NCBI GenBank assembly: GCA_018398805.1
Contig: JAGFBZ010000339.1
Coordinates: forward strand, 372,001-436,000
Direction of reading: 5' to 3'
DNA length: 64,000 bases
Source: Hirundichthys speculiger
Lineage: Eukaryota; Chordata; Actinopteri; Beloniformes; Exocoetidae
The notes below the pieces were generated by a model, which was not told the DNA's origin, made no database searches, and saw only the letters and a program-made list of their open reading frames with translations. Of the stretch, positions 36,325 through 48,055 are shown in pieces; within the stretch, counting starts at the first letter, position 1; each line of letters begins with the position of its first letter. A program made the translations under genes and the position numbers.

Positions 36325-37254
36325 CAACCCTAATTCCAAGAAAGGTGGGACTGTGTAAAACAAACACTTTTTTTCATTTTATGATGTGCAAAATGTTTTC
36401 TTTTGGTGTAAGGTCTGCAAGCCAATTCAGCACCTGGACTTTTTTTCCTTTTCCCTGTTGTCATGGATGCAGTAGGTGGTTTAGCACTTCCCTGAAAGAG
36501 AAGTTGTCTGAATGGGAACATATGTGGCTCTAAATCCTCGATGTACTCTTCATCAGTGATTACCTTTCCAGATGAGTAAGCTGCCCACACCATAGGCACT
36601 AATGTAATTTCATACCATCAGAGATGCAGGCTTTTGAACTGTCCACTGACAAGCTGGATAGTTGTGTTCCTCTTTAGTCCAAAGGACAAGGCATCTAAGG
36701 TGTTCAAAAAGAATTTCCATCCATTTTGCTTTGCATTGAGCTTTGGCCCAGAAATGGTGTTCACATGTCTTCTTCTTTGCATGATAACAGCTTTAACTTG
36801 CATTTGTGGACTGCACAGCAAAACCTGTTCACAAAAAAAGATTTCTTCAAGCGTTCCCTAGTCAATGCAGTAATGTCCAATAAAGAATCATGTCTGTTTT
36901 TAATGCAGTGTCGCCTGAGGGACTGAAAATTCCACCTATCCAGTTTTGACCTGAATCTTTTGGTGATATTATGTACTGTAGAGGCTCTGCCTCTCTGAAA
37001 TGCTCCTTTTTTTCTTGCACTCATTGTTTTTCCAGCCTTTTGTTTCCATTTTCCCCAACTTTTTTGAGATGTGTTGCTGCCATGAAAGTCAAAATGAACT
37101 AATATTTTCCATGAAAACTGTCTCTGTTTCAACATCTGATATTTTCTTAATGTTCAAGTTGGAATAAAGTATGAATCTGAGATTTGCAAATCATTGTATT
37201 CTGTTTTTATTTACCTTTTCTACAGTGTCCCAACATTTTGTGGAATTGGGATTG
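36325..37254 (-). mobile_element. Tc1-like transposon (inner copy) nested in the outer transposase
   Basis: A 930-bp element bounded by inverted termini (CAACCCTAATTCC at the left; CAATCCCAATTCC read inward from the right) and flanked by TA at 36323-36324 and 37255-37256. This is the TA target duplication of the Tc1/mariner superfamily. The minus strand encodes a decayed transposase: an N-terminal part at 36761-37135 with STVHNITKRFR, LRRHCIKNRHDSLLDIT and ALTRERLKKSFFVNR, then a central part at 36618-36821 with GPKLNAKQNGWKFFLNTLD. The catalytic part is scrambled or lost. It is shorter than a complete element of this class (about 1.5 kb or more), so it is an internally deleted, inactive copy. 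Confidence 0.75.
36618..37135 (-). pseudogene. Tc1-like transposase relic of the inner element
   Basis: Two overlapping open frames cover the DNA-binding half and linker of a Tc1-like transposase, including the helix-turn-helix remnant (RASTVHNITKRFR) and a conserved LRRHC segment. A frameshift separates them near 36765-36820. No intact DDE triad could be found. Together with the terminal repeats this fixes the element's orientation as minus. Confidence 0.65.
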
Positions 37255-37779
37255 TACACTGAGATTTTCACGCGACATGTGCTGCCTCAAGGCAACATCT
37301 ATTCTAGAGACATCCATGCATTTTTTCAACCAGACAATGTAAAATTACATTCTTCACATACTACAATGGCATGTGTAGTGTAGAGCAGGAATGGGTACTG
37401 AACTGGCCTGCCTGAAGTCCTGACCTATCAGAAATATGTGATAATGACTGCATACTGTTGCACACCTTCTGATGTGTCTACAGGAAGAATGGGACAAAAA
37501 AACAGCCGAAACACAAATGCTTGGTAACCTCAGTGTATCTCAGTTACATTTTCAGAATGTCTTTTAAGTGTTGGATGAAGGACAACACTTACAGACTGGT
37601 AATAGTTTTGATACTCTATCTTTTAAGAAGCTATCGCAAGCCTGAAATCCAAAAATTAAAAATAAAACAAGTACTTCCAAAACATTCTTTAACAGAGTAG
37701 AAGTATAAGGTCTTAGAATTAAGTGAAAAAAATGTCAGATTTGCATTATGACTATACATAGTCATATGTATAGTTGTAA

Positions 37780-38160
37780 TCATAATCACTTAATAATCAT
37801 AATCACTTTCGTCTCGTCTGTCTAAAGGATATTCTAGCATGTGAGACCTGTTGAATCTGAAATGTAGGTCTTGGGTTTTTGCAGTTTCTCGTAGTGTTGC
37901 ACAGTCTGACCTTGGAGTGGACTTGATGGGGCGCCCACTCATGGAAAGATTGACCAGATTGACACATTCTCTTGAATGTTTTCCATTTGTGTCCATTTGT
38001 GGGTAACCCCTCTCACTGTAAAATTATGGACTCCAAGTAGTTTAGAAAGGGCCTTATCACACTTATCTGATTGATGGGCAGTAATACTTGCTTCTCTAAG
38101 GTCATTGGGGATGTATTTTCTCCTTGGCATTGTGTTAACATCCACTTGAATAGTCTAGAC
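37780..38160 (-). mobile_element. Third Tc1-like fragment (N-terminal transposase end)
   Basis: The minus strand encodes MPRRKYIPNDLREASITAHQ (about 38070-38130), the start of a Tc1-like transposase. In the adjoining frame it encodes LVNLSMSGRPIKSTPRSDCA and LRETAKTQ (about 37850-37940), the GRPxK..PR linker between the two helix-turn-helix subdomains. A frameshift lies near 37950-37990. Only the N-terminal third is present, so this is a truncated fossil of a family different from its neighbours. Confidence 0.65.
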
Positions 38161-38453
38161 CAACAAACTGCCAACACTTCTGCCTTTGTAGAAGTGGTTA
38201 CACAGTATGGTTACACACTGTTTCTGCATTTTTCTTTTTTTTTTTTTTTTTAATGAGAAATGATATTGGTGTAAAATCTCACATGCTGTTTTTCATAAGA
38301 GATTGCATTTACCTTATTTTAAGACCTGTTAAGGAATGAAATGATGCTTTTTTTAATGTTCTGATACACAAAACCATAATGAAAGTAATTGTGGGCTTCT
38401 GTCCCTCTCATAATTGTATATTAATATAAATTTATATAATTATATGACTTCCA

Positions 38454-38538
38454 TTTGGGCTGCTGCCTGTTCGGGGTCGCCACAGCGGAGTGATTCGCAT
38501 GAGAAATTTGGCTCCAGATGTCCTTCGTGACGCAACCA
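38454..38538 (-). repeat. Dispersed repeat fragment (CGCCACAGCGGA type)
   Basis: The motifs GGGTCGCCACAGCGGAGTGA and CAGATGTCCTTCGTGACGCA in this order are typical of an abundant fish interspersed repeat, probably of non-LTR origin. Only about 85 bp remain, squeezed between Tc1 and mariner-type elements. Confidence 0.5.
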
Positions 38539-38559
38539 CGATATATATAAATGTGTATA

Positions 38560-39040
38560 CAGTGGTACCTCTACTTACGAAATTAATTGGTTCTGGAAGT
38601 AGTTTCGTAACTTGAAAATTTCGTAAGTAGAAACGCGTTTTCCATGAAAATGGAAAACAGACAAGCAGACAGACAAACAGATAAATGCCGGCAAAAACAC
38701 AACCTCCTTGGCAGAGGTAAAAATTGTTAGTTTACCTAGGTTGCTGGGTTACGCTCATACAGACAAGGGGCCCTCCTAGCCAGTGGGATGCCAGGAAGAT
38801 GCTAAGCGATAGCCAATGGCAGACCAGCTCGGACGCACCGCTTTCAAACCGAGATACAGAGCCGACAAGTATGTTTACGTTCGGTAAACTCTGGGAGCTG
38901 CGAGTAGCAGCAGCGTACTGTATTTTTGCCTTTCGTATCCTGAAATTTATTTCGTAACAAGAGGCAATATTTTCCCATTGAGGCATTTCCTCACCTGAAA
39001 ATTTTGTATGTAGAGATGTTTGTTAGCAGAGGTACCACTG
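38560..39040. mobile_element. Mariner-type MITE with TA target duplication
   Basis: A 481-bp non-autonomous element. The left end CAGTGGTACCTCTACTTACG and the right end, read inward as CAGTGGTACCTCTGCTAACA, form clear terminal inverted repeats. TA dinucleotides flank both sides (38558-38559 and 39041-39042). Subterminal TTTCGTAA/TTACGAAA-type motifs repeat on both sides. It has no transposase. A fragment of the ACCTCCGCCAAG-type repeat lies inside at 38658-38724, so it either inserted into the MITE or was carried along. Confidence 0.8.
38658..38724 (+). repeat. Fragment of the ACCTCCGCCAAG-type repeat inside the MITE
   Basis: The block from CAGACAAGCAGACAGACAAA to ACCTCCTTGGCAGAGGTAAA matches the right end of the repeat at 14419-14850. 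It marks either a nested insertion or a captured fragment. Confidence 0.6.
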
Positions 39041-39042
39041 TA

Positions 39043-42000
39043 TTTATAATAAAACATAAATGTGTTTATGATTGGAAAATGCAATGTCAACATGTTCACT
39101 GATGTATTATGTGCTTGACATTGATATCTTAAAAGCAGAGAGTTTGTTGATTTGTAATTTTAAACACTTCAGGTAGGAAGGGAAAAACAGGCAGGCTGTG
39201 GGAGTGGCTAAACTGAGATTACATGATTTCATAGTTTCATGATTCTTAACACGGTTATCACTAACATTGTGATAACCGTGTTTCCACTGGATCCTTGGAT
39301 ATCACAATTTAATCCAAAAAAGACATTACCTAACTCACCAAACAAAATGTTCAAGTTTTGGAACTAAGCTTTGGTTTAAGTTACTTTTATTAAGATAAAA
39401 TACTGTAAGAAAATCCAAAAACAGAAACTCTGAAACAATGCAACAGCCGGTACTTTTGACTGGTACTGCACATACATATATTCTGCCTTAGTCAGTGCAG
39501 AACATTATTGATGTATGGTGATTTACAGAACAGTGCAGTCAATACTCGACATTAATTGCATCCTAAGCACATCAATTGTAAACAAGTAATAAAATGTAAA
39601 GGTGTAATAAAAACTAACATATATAAAGTTCCCAACATCTGCCAATACCAGGCTGATGCAAACTGCATAATATTTTGCAAATATTTATTTAGCTGATACC
39701 AAATTTCTTCTCACAGCACAGGAAGTATAATATAATAATTTGTCTTCAACTGTTTATTTTCATGAAGTTTTTTTCAACTATTCGATGATGCAAAAATGTT
39801 TCCAGACTGTAGAAAAAAGTGAAATGTGTTGAAGAAAAATACGATCCAAAGCTTTGCTATATACAATGTTAAATCAAAATGTAATTATATGTTAGACTAC
39901 CATGTGTGACCTGTGGAAACTACCACTGATCCATCATTACTAGCTGTTGTTTCCATTGATGATTTGAGGAAGAAGACTACTAACATGTTATTTTAAACAA
40001 TAGAAACACAGACTGAAAATTACCCGGTCCTGTGGGAGTCACAGACTAAAGAGCTGGTCAATATTTCTGTGCAACATACCCATCAAAATGGCTGGGTCAG
40101 CTCCAGCATCTTGCTGCTCATTCTCCATTCTGCCTCTAAGTGCCTCTTCTCCCCATCTATGTCAAAGGGGAGGACAATTCTCGCATCACTGAGGTGTGAA
40201 TACCTTGATGAATTCACCCTTTACATTTGACACTCAATATGTAAACGCACGGCTTATATTCAGAAGCAATAAGTGGTGCTTTGACAATGTCAATATTTCT
40301 CTCCAACATGCAGAGTAGGCATATAGACTAATGACAGACCACGTATATCAGCAAATGAGTGCACAACAGGGGCAGAGGACTGGGGGGAATTAATAGCCGC
40401 AGCAACAAATGACCTGACAGGACAACTATAAACACACAGACAGACAAAGAGGCTTAAAACAAACTCACATCCACACAAAAAAGCACGCACACAGTGCCTC
40501 TCTTCACAGGATATTCTTTTCTCAAAAATACAACAGCCAACGTAAGGACATAGGATACCTGCAAAGTGCTGGCAGCATGTTGCTGTAGGTAAAACGTGAA
40601 AGGGAATAATATTTACGAGCGTCCATGCTGCCATGATTTCAGGGCTTCTCAGAAAACGGTATCCCATTGTCACTCCTCTGTGACTTCCACCCATGACAGC
40701 CTACTTTATCTGAGGTAGTTGTGGACAGGTAAACAGATTTTTATTTCCTCAGTTCTTCAATGGAACTCGCACCTCATTGGATCCCCCCCGTGACACCACG
40801 AGCCCCCACCCAACCAACCACACTGCTCATACTCTCACCTCAACATCCCAGAACATAAGGCTTATCATGAAAGCACAACAAGGATATATCATAAAGAATT
40901 GTACTTTTAGGTAGCCCTGATTGAAAGAGCCTGCCTTTTACTCTCTCAAGAACACACTTCCTCTTTTCTCTCTGCATGGTGCACAAGAGTGCCGTTATGG
41001 TGGCTGCTGACTTCATCCATTCATCATTTTTCTCACCTATAAAGCCAAACACACATATATCAACCATTGCTGCCCTCCCACTTTCTTAAATCATGCTTTG
41101 TTCTGCTGGATATAAAGAAAAGTGCTTCGGCTTTAGATATCAACAATGGGATGGAGAGCTTCAGTGTTCTGTGCTGCAAACCTGTAATTTGGAAATTGCA
41201 AGCAAAACATTTTCCTTTTTATTTGGATAAAAAGAACATTTATGATATTAGTATTTGTGCTATAAGCAGCACAAAATACAGGGTTTTACAAGGTTTTCAC
41301 ACTTTTTAAATGGCTGTGCCGAGGTGGAGTCCCTTTTGAAAAGGAAGCAATTCCAATTCAATCCCGGAGTTTAATGACTGCTCAGTGCAGATATTATCAT
41401 AAGTGAGTCTATAAACAACTTATAGTGGGTTAAAGCTGTTGTGCCCTCTACAGCTTTTCTCAGATTTTAGCCTTAAGCATTTTCTTGCTTTCAGGGTTTG
41501 TAGGTAATATCAGGATTCATTATAATAAACGTAGGCTATTAAAGAGAAAATCACAGGTCAGACATGAGGAAAATGAGCATCAGTATGGTCTGAGAAATGA
41601 GCCCTACATTGTTTTGAAATGCCTGTCTCGGCTACATACCAGCTAGTTTGTAAGGGAAGTTTGTAAGCAAGGCAGTGGTTTTATACACTTGGCATGTTGT
41701 TCATTTATTTTCTGTTACTTGATTTTATTTCAGTGTTGGTTCAAAGCTAAACCTGCCTTTGTACAGAGAAGTATTTTAACAGAGATTCAGACATTCAATT
41801 ATGTGAAAAAGAAACAAATGTGAGGTCATTTGTCTCAGAGCTAAAGCTTGACTGAAATCTGTTAACGTAGTTGGATAATGATGCCAAACACACCAGCTAA
41901 TCAACTGCAGGTTAGCCGCAAAAGAAAAGAATTAAGGTGTTACAATGACCCAGACCTCAACAGACCTCAAATGTTGTAAGACAGCTTTGTATAATGATAA

Positions 42001-45000
42001 AGTATAATAAATAATACATGCCCATAAACCTTAATGAACTGATGGGCAAAATTCCTTCACAACTGATGCCATTATACAGAAAACAACCAATTCAAGTTAT
42101 TGCTGCTACAGATAGTTTAATTACAGGGGGTGCTTAGTCTGTCACAGTCTCAGTCCTACTTCTGCATTTTGGTTTGGGTTTTCTTAATCAAACAATAAGA
42201 CAATATGTCAAATTACTGGACATCTGAGGTTTTCATACCCTATGTTAAAATCTGAAGATTTTTTTATTATGTCTTGAAACTGAAAAATGGTGTACTTTCT
42301 GGCACAAAGAGCGTATGGCAACAGACTAAAACTAAGAGCATCAGAAAGGAGTAAGAACAAGACAATTACACGGTCATTTAAAGTAGGCTACCGAAAGCTT
42401 CTTAGATGTTTTATTTTAAATCTATAGGTTCTTAAAATGCATCAGTAGTTTGGACACTTGGTATAACTGTGGAAAAAAGTCGTGTGATCTCACCAAAACG
42501 TGAATAAATGGTTTTTGAACATAGCATTTTTAAACCACGTGAAGAGATATTGAATAAGCTGAGTGCAGAACTTTACTTGTCCAGGTGGATAAAGGAGTCA
42601 ATGTTTTGATGAAAAGACTCACAGAATCTATTTTGAGTCCAGAGAGGTACTATGGTGGACTACAGTGAATGCTAAAGTTTTGAGCAAGGAAACCAGGTTC
42701 AATTCCAAAGTGAAAATGCTACTCTCATATCCCTTTCCCACCCATATATTTTTGGCGATTACTAAACAGCATAAAGGATATTAACACTCTTTATTAACAG
42801 ACATTTGTTCAAACTTAGGCTTTCACGCTATTTTTGACAAGGTTTTAATAAAACAAGTCAACAAATACTGTTAAAAACAAATAGTTGGTTACAAAAAAAA
42901 AAACCCTGCATATCAAAGCAAAATAATACACTGAACTGCTGTGATTACTTCTAATTTGTATTCAACACAAAGAAACATTTTTAATAATATTTTTTTAGGG
43001 GGTTTCGACTTTCCCTACTAATTAGGCATTCATTTCCCCGTTTTGCAATATCCCCTCCTATGTTGCCAACATCTTTGAGGTACACTTGTAGGACAGTCAA
43101 GGAAGATCATGCTAAATTAAATTAAAGGATGTTTATACATCAATACAAGGCTACATTGGATTTCCTGAGCTGGACATCTTGTCCTAGAAGATGAAGCATG
43201 ACTTCTTTGCATAGTGTATGTATGAGAGCCTTAATTGTAGTGGGAATATTTGCCATTTATTCATTACACAAGCTATTTCTCTTGCATTATTCAGCTTCCA
43301 GCATGTTTTAATCATATTAAATGCAGATTGACAGTGCTGTGTTGCCACTACTTTTGAAAGAAAAGCCAGCAAAAAGCTAACCCATCTTTTTTCAAATGTT
43401 GCAAATGTTAATGCTTGAACAGATTAAAAAACTGTCTATGTGCAAATATCACTGGAATTCTAATGGAGAAAAAAGATGTTTACATGTTTTTCTCTTTTTA
43501 TAAAGGGACTGCAAAATGTCAACAAAATGGACCGCCTTGCTTTTGAAGCATGTTAGATTGCTGTCTATGCAGCTGTGATATATTCATGCAACGCAGTAGG
43601 GGGGCTCTGTCCTTCTAATCTCTAATCCTTTCCCCTCTAAGGAGGAGGAGTGAGCGAGGATCAGAGAGCAGAGAGAAGGTATCCTATCCCAGGCACAAAC
43701 CAATGCCATGGCACTTTTTTCTGTCCAGCACTGAAGCTGTCACTACCGGTGTCTGGGGCCATGAGGCAGGCAATTTTAGCGCCATGGTGTGAATCGATAC
43801 CCAATCACATCATGTTCGTAGGCAGCACATCAACCTGAAGAGGCCGTAGCGCAATTTACAGCATATTGTTTTTGGCCCTGGAAGCACACAGGCACTGGGA
43901 GCAATAGAAGCATCATGGCAGAGCAAGACAAGGCCTTGTCGTGCTCATAACAGCCTTATCTGTGGCCACAGAAGTACTCATATTAAACAACAGAGCCAAG
44001 GAAGGCTCAGAAACACAAAGTGCATAATGCAGCCACAAATTTCATTGGGGATTTCAACATGACAGCTTTAATGCAGGTATTCCCATCTTAACTAAGATCA
44101 TTTAAAGTATACTGTATGTATTTACCAGTTGGCTATATATGGTGTAATATTTCTATTCCAGTCTACCAATTTCAGGACCATCAGTTCTAATAATGCATAT
44201 GTGCCCTGTGAAACAAAAATAAGACTGATCCTGAATGCAAGTATGCATTGGTACAATTATATAAACAGTATTTACATATGCCTTTCATGCAATGTCTGAA
44301 TATAATAACAGGAACACACAAGCGAGCAGAAACATCCGTGCAGGTGGTATTCATATAATCACACTCTAGGGGGTGTGACAGACTTATCCTCCAGCATAAA
44401 AAGCTAATGTTTGTTTGTCTGCAACTTGCTTCTTGTCAAGCCAACAAGTGGTTTTATACACACCTGCAATCATTACCTTCACACAGCAGGTTTGCCACAA
44501 TGGAACCAAGAGACATGCTGTGAGCACAGTGTGCTGCATGGATTAGAGTAGAAAGCCACAGGATATTCTCCAGAGAAGCACAAACTGAACAAGTGGGCTG
44601 GGCTAAACTACATGCTGTAAAAATATAACTTTCTGTCCTCCACTGACATGCTACATGGAAGCATGTCGCAGTTTTTACCTTAAAAATAAAACTCACTCTG
44701 ATAAAAGCAACAATTAAAGTAAGGAATCAAAAACAATCACAACAGCAAATGTATCTTTAAATATATATAACATTTTTTACATTTAAAGGAGAGACTAGTT
44801 TGACAAAAAAAAAATGTTAGATGCTGCAGTCGTGGTGAATATGGGGAATATGTCCTTGTGATTCAGTGTTCTTCACTAATCTGATCAGGAAAGCACAACA
44901 GGAAAGAGTATCATTATAGGTAAAAATGTAACACATATCACTGCTGGATGATTGATGCAGCTATTCCCCATGGAGATTAAGCCTCTACTTCACTTTCAAA

Positions 45001-45360
45001 AACTGCGGACGACACTAAACGCTGCTCCTGAGATGGTTGTTATGACTACGTAATTCCTTCCAAATGATGCTTTTATACAGTACAAAACTGAGTGAGGCAA
45101 GTCAAGGGCAGAACAACAAAGCATTTTTCCTCACAGCTCAGAAAAATGCCAGCTTTATGTGTGTTGTATGACTCCTTTGAAATACAGCTGTGATGAGGTT
45201 TTATTAGAGTTCAGTTCTTTGATTCTTTGGATTCAGTTTGAATGCGTTTGCAAGATTTAAAAAAGAAAATACAGTTAAGGTACAAAAGTCTTCATTACCC
45301 CTGGCCTTATTGTTTTAGCAGTTTTAATGTCATACTATATACTATTTAATGCCAAATACA
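39043..45360. other. Gene-free stretch, mostly unique AT-rich DNA
   Basis: No exon or well-preserved transposon was recognised. The antisense frame at 40290-40694 (134 codons) has no recognisable domain. A possible tRNA-like SINE relic near 42655-42715 contains a box B-like GGTTCAATTCC at 42687-42697 but no convincing box A. The segment 43640-44060 is GC-balanced and non-repetitive. Confidence 0.5.
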
Positions 45361-45380
45361 TACACACACACACACACACA
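45361..45380. repeat. (CA)n microsatellite
   Basis: About 10 CA units just upstream of the coding piece of hAT-like copy b. Confidence 0.85.
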
Positions 45381-45407
45381 AGAATATGAAAAAAAAAACA
45401 AGCAGGC

Positions 45408-45545
45408 GTGGCCAGCAGTTGTGGAGAAATTGGAAAAACTCTTTTTAAATCGCCGGTGGGGGAGCATTTTGGTTTTGCTGTTGAATACACCGGCGAGGGA
45501 GTGAAAACAGTTAACAGAAACTTCACAGTCTGTGGGCCCGATCTT
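45408..45545 (+). pseudogene. hAT transposase N-terminus (BED-type zinc finger start), truncated
   Basis: The frame reads KSPVGEHFGFAVEYTGEG then VKTVNRNFTVC. This is the pattern of the BED zinc finger at the N-terminus of hAT transposases (K-S-x-V-W-x-HFGF followed later by a CxxC pair). The usual tryptophan is replaced by glycine, and the frame loses similarity right after the first zinc-ligand cysteine (CGPD instead of CxxC), where the internal deletion begins. The frame starts at a GTG with no ATG just upstream, so it cannot make a functional protein. It is the key evidence for placing the GGGCTGGGCAA family in hAT. Confidence 0.55.
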
Positions 45546-46345
45546 CCGCCAAACCTCCTGCCATATGAACTAATGTGCCATAACTTAACACTTTTGACAT
45601 CAGCACTTGTCAGTAACACATATTTAATGAAAATCTCATCTTAAATAATGTAAAATAAAATAAAGCTTATTGACACTGCCAGGGCATTAATGTCAACCTG
45701 TTTTTATTAAAAAAAAAAAAAAAAAAAAAGTTTACAAACAAAGTCCAACAAAATGATTGTGGTTCAGCACAATCAGAACATTAAAACAGGCAATTTCTAG
45801 GGTAACAGCAGAAACTTGCTTCAAGTTCAACTTGGCAGTTGTTACAAATAACCTTGTTTCTGTTGAATCCTCCATCTGGGAGAACTTTAAAATGAAAATG
45901 ATCTAACACACACAAAAAAAATCCTGTTTTTTTATATTTCAATTTTAGACTTGGATCAAAAATACTTGCCACTAGATGGAGCTGCACTGAAGTAACCAGT
46001 AAGAGAACAGCAGGACAGTGAACACATGGAGCAGATCTGATGTAACATGGAGGAATGACACGAAAGTTTTGTTGCAGTACAGAATTTTCTTTTTCAGACA
46101 GAATTGTTAATATTGCTACCTGAGTTGCTACCCGAACTGTAAAGTACACAGATTTTTACCGTTCTCCATGTCTGTTTTAGCTTTACCGCATGTTTCCTGC
46201 TAATTGTCTTCTGGTTCCGCAGCAGCCAGTAACAGACTTTTCAAAACAAAAGCATGTGAGCAACATGCCTTAACGCGCGATAAAATAATTGTCGGCGTTG
46301 ATAAATTAATGAGTTAACCTGATAATAACACGTTAACTTGCCCTA
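45408..46345 (+). mobile_element. hAT-like element, copy b (internally deleted)
   Basis: From about 45558 to 46345 it matches, in inverse order and orientation, the element at 12822-14287. Shared landmarks are CTGCCATATGAACTAATGTG, AAAATAAAATAAAGCTTATT, CACTAGATGGAGCTGCACTG, TTCCGCAGCAGCCAGTAACA and a 3' end with TTAACGCGCGATAAAATA and CACGTTAACTTGCCCTA. Its first 140 bp encode the beginning of a BED-finger-like hAT transposase, giving the family's 5'-to-3' direction. A deletion joins that start directly to the 3' part. A 20-base poly(A) lies at 45710-45729. The right end runs straight into a long TA tract. Confidence 0.65.
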
Positions 46346-46354
46346 ATATATATG

Positions 46355-46436
<82 letters not shown>

Positions 46437-46440
46437 CATA
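46346..46440. repeat. (TA)n-rich microsatellite
   Basis: About 95 bp of TA repeats with occasional TG/CA interruptions, starting at the exact 3' boundary of hAT-like copy b. Confidence 0.9.
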
Positions 46441-46641
46441 CCCCATTCTTGTTAAGCTAAAACAAACAAACAAAAATTACATTAACCTGTCTCTCTTAAT
46501 CCTAAGTCATTAATTTCATAATTAATATCACTGTAAACATTTGTATGCAATAGTCTTCTTAAAAGTTACTAAAAAAATGGCCAACAATCTTCTAACAATT
46601 AACCCGCAAGTGGTTATTATTATTATTGTCATATATTATAC
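46441..46641. other. Short unique AT-rich spacer
   Basis: Sequence between the TA tract and the clean hAT insertion, with no recognisable feature. A short TTA tandem lies at 46616-46627. Confidence 0.5.
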
Positions 46642-46649
46642 TATGGTTG

Positions 46650-48055
46650 CAGTGGCGGCTGGTGAAAAAAAATCTTGGTGGGGCTGGTGTGCCAACATAT
46701 TTCCCTGCCTAATCTAGCATAAGCATTAAAATGAACAGTCGGAAAATGACAACAGGTCCACAATAATAATTTAATTTCAGTTTCCAGTTTCAAATAAGAA
46801 GTAACAATGTACAGCTATATTAGACTTTATGCTATCAAATACTATACAATCAAGGGGTAAATTGTCCCTCCGAAAGGATGCTGTGCAGCCTCTCCAATAA
46901 GACAGCAGCTGTTGAATCTGCAGCTGTTGGGTAGCTTGGTGAATCAATAGAACCGCTCCTGTACAGTATATTGTTGCGTCCATCAATGTACCTCAGTACC
47001 AGGACTAGCTGACATCATGTCCTCACATTGCTTATTCAAAAGCACCACAAAATTTAACACAATTGATTATCTTGGATAAAATATTACGGTTTTTATCTAC
47101 CTCTTCATAGTGCCTTCTTTCAGTAATGTGGTGCCCATCATCTGGCTGCGTTGCTATGCTAATCTCTCCGAGCACTGCTAGCTTTACGCAGTTTTCCATG
47201 TGAACTTTGGATCTCTCATGTTTCTTGAACCGTTCAGAGGTGCTTTAAGTCAATTAGTCCAGTCTTTGTCCAAGTCCAGTCACATCTGTCACTTCTGAAG
47301 AGGATACAGGGGAAACAGAAAAGTGCATTAGCTGCTCCACAACCTGCCAGCCACGTCTCAGGGTTTAACCAACTCTGACAAAACTCAGTTTGTATGATTT
47401 ACCTTTCTCCTTCGTTTACTTGTAAATGTTAATTTCAGGCTTGTCGGGTCCCAGCTCCTTAACGAGAAGTTTTTTCTCCGTCGTCCGTCTCACAAAAGCG
47501 TACATTAATAATGATTTCACAGAATTAGGAGGAAGCTGCTCTTGAACTCCAGTTGTCGCCATCTCTCTTCCTCGTCGCCGTTTTTTTTTCTCCCAACGTA
47601 GGACAGAGTCTGGGAGTCGCTCTACGAAATAAAACTACCGCTGGCCCTTCACGTAGCTCTAGCTCATAAACCTTCACGCATTTTACGTAGCTGTTGGGGC
47701 GACATTTCCAGCGCCCCATCGGCATTAAATTTGGTGACGTTGATAGGCCAATTATCAATCATTTTTACCTAGCAACCATAACCGGATTGGCTATTTAGCT
47801 GCAGGTCAGGGGCGCTTTGCCGAGCGCCCCGTGAGAGAACGATGCACTGTAGGTCGGTGGAAATTCACTGTTTAATGAGTGTCAGTTGGTGGAAATGTTG
47901 TTTAAATTATTTAAATCGCATGTAGGCACACACATACTATTAATTAATCTGATGCTGATCAAAAAAATAAATAAAAATAAAATAGAATAAATATTTTTCC
48001 CCTCCACAGCTGGTGGGGCGGCGCCCCAGCGCCCCCTATGGGCCAGCCGCCACTG
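46650..48055. mobile_element. hAT-type transposon with perfect 8-bp target duplication
   Basis: A 1406-bp element. The terminal inverted repeat CAGTGGCGGCTGG is identical at both ends; the right end reads CCAGCCGCCACTG at 48043-48055. The sequence TATGGTTG flanks it exactly on both sides (46642-46649 and 48056-48063), an intact 8-bp target-site duplication diagnostic of the hAT superfamily. Near the ends are GGTGGGGC and GGGGCGGCGCC-type motifs. The interior has only short open frames (largest 77-83 codons, minus strand) with no recognisable BED, DDE or dimerisation domain. It is therefore a non-autonomous copy that needs a transposase from elsewhere. The unmutated duplication suggests a fairly recent insertion. 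Confidence 0.85.

Larger units (their letters stand above)
35533..37660 (+). mobile_element. Tc1-like transposon (outer copy), interrupted by a second Tc1-like element
   Basis: The left end reads CACCCCACCC after a TA and continues with AAAAGTTGGGACAATATGG, as in a known fish Tc1-like family. The plus strand then encodes decayed transposase. Recognisable pieces are DESVFHVLFF at about 36126-36160, the segment PKKPGAVMVQGCVTALCKSH ending DGTINAEKY before 36325, and TEIFTRHVLPQ, FFQPDN and HSSHTT after 37256. A downstream stretch near 37480 retains EEWDK-like coding. The N-terminal third is heavily decayed or deleted. A right terminal repeat was not found, so the end is approximate. The element is inactive. 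Confidence 0.7.

Noticed and set aside
40290..40694. 134-codon minus-strand frame
   Set aside because: No domain, and cysteine-rich but irregular composition. It is probably chance.
42655..42715. Second tRNA-derived SINE with box B-like GGTTCAATTCC
   Set aside because: No convincing box A, no tail and no target duplication. It is mentioned only within the surrounding stretch.
45781..46149. 122-codon minus-strand frame inside hAT-like copy b
   Set aside because: It lies antisense in non-coding transposon sequence and its relatives in copies a and c are not open over the same length, so it is probably chance.
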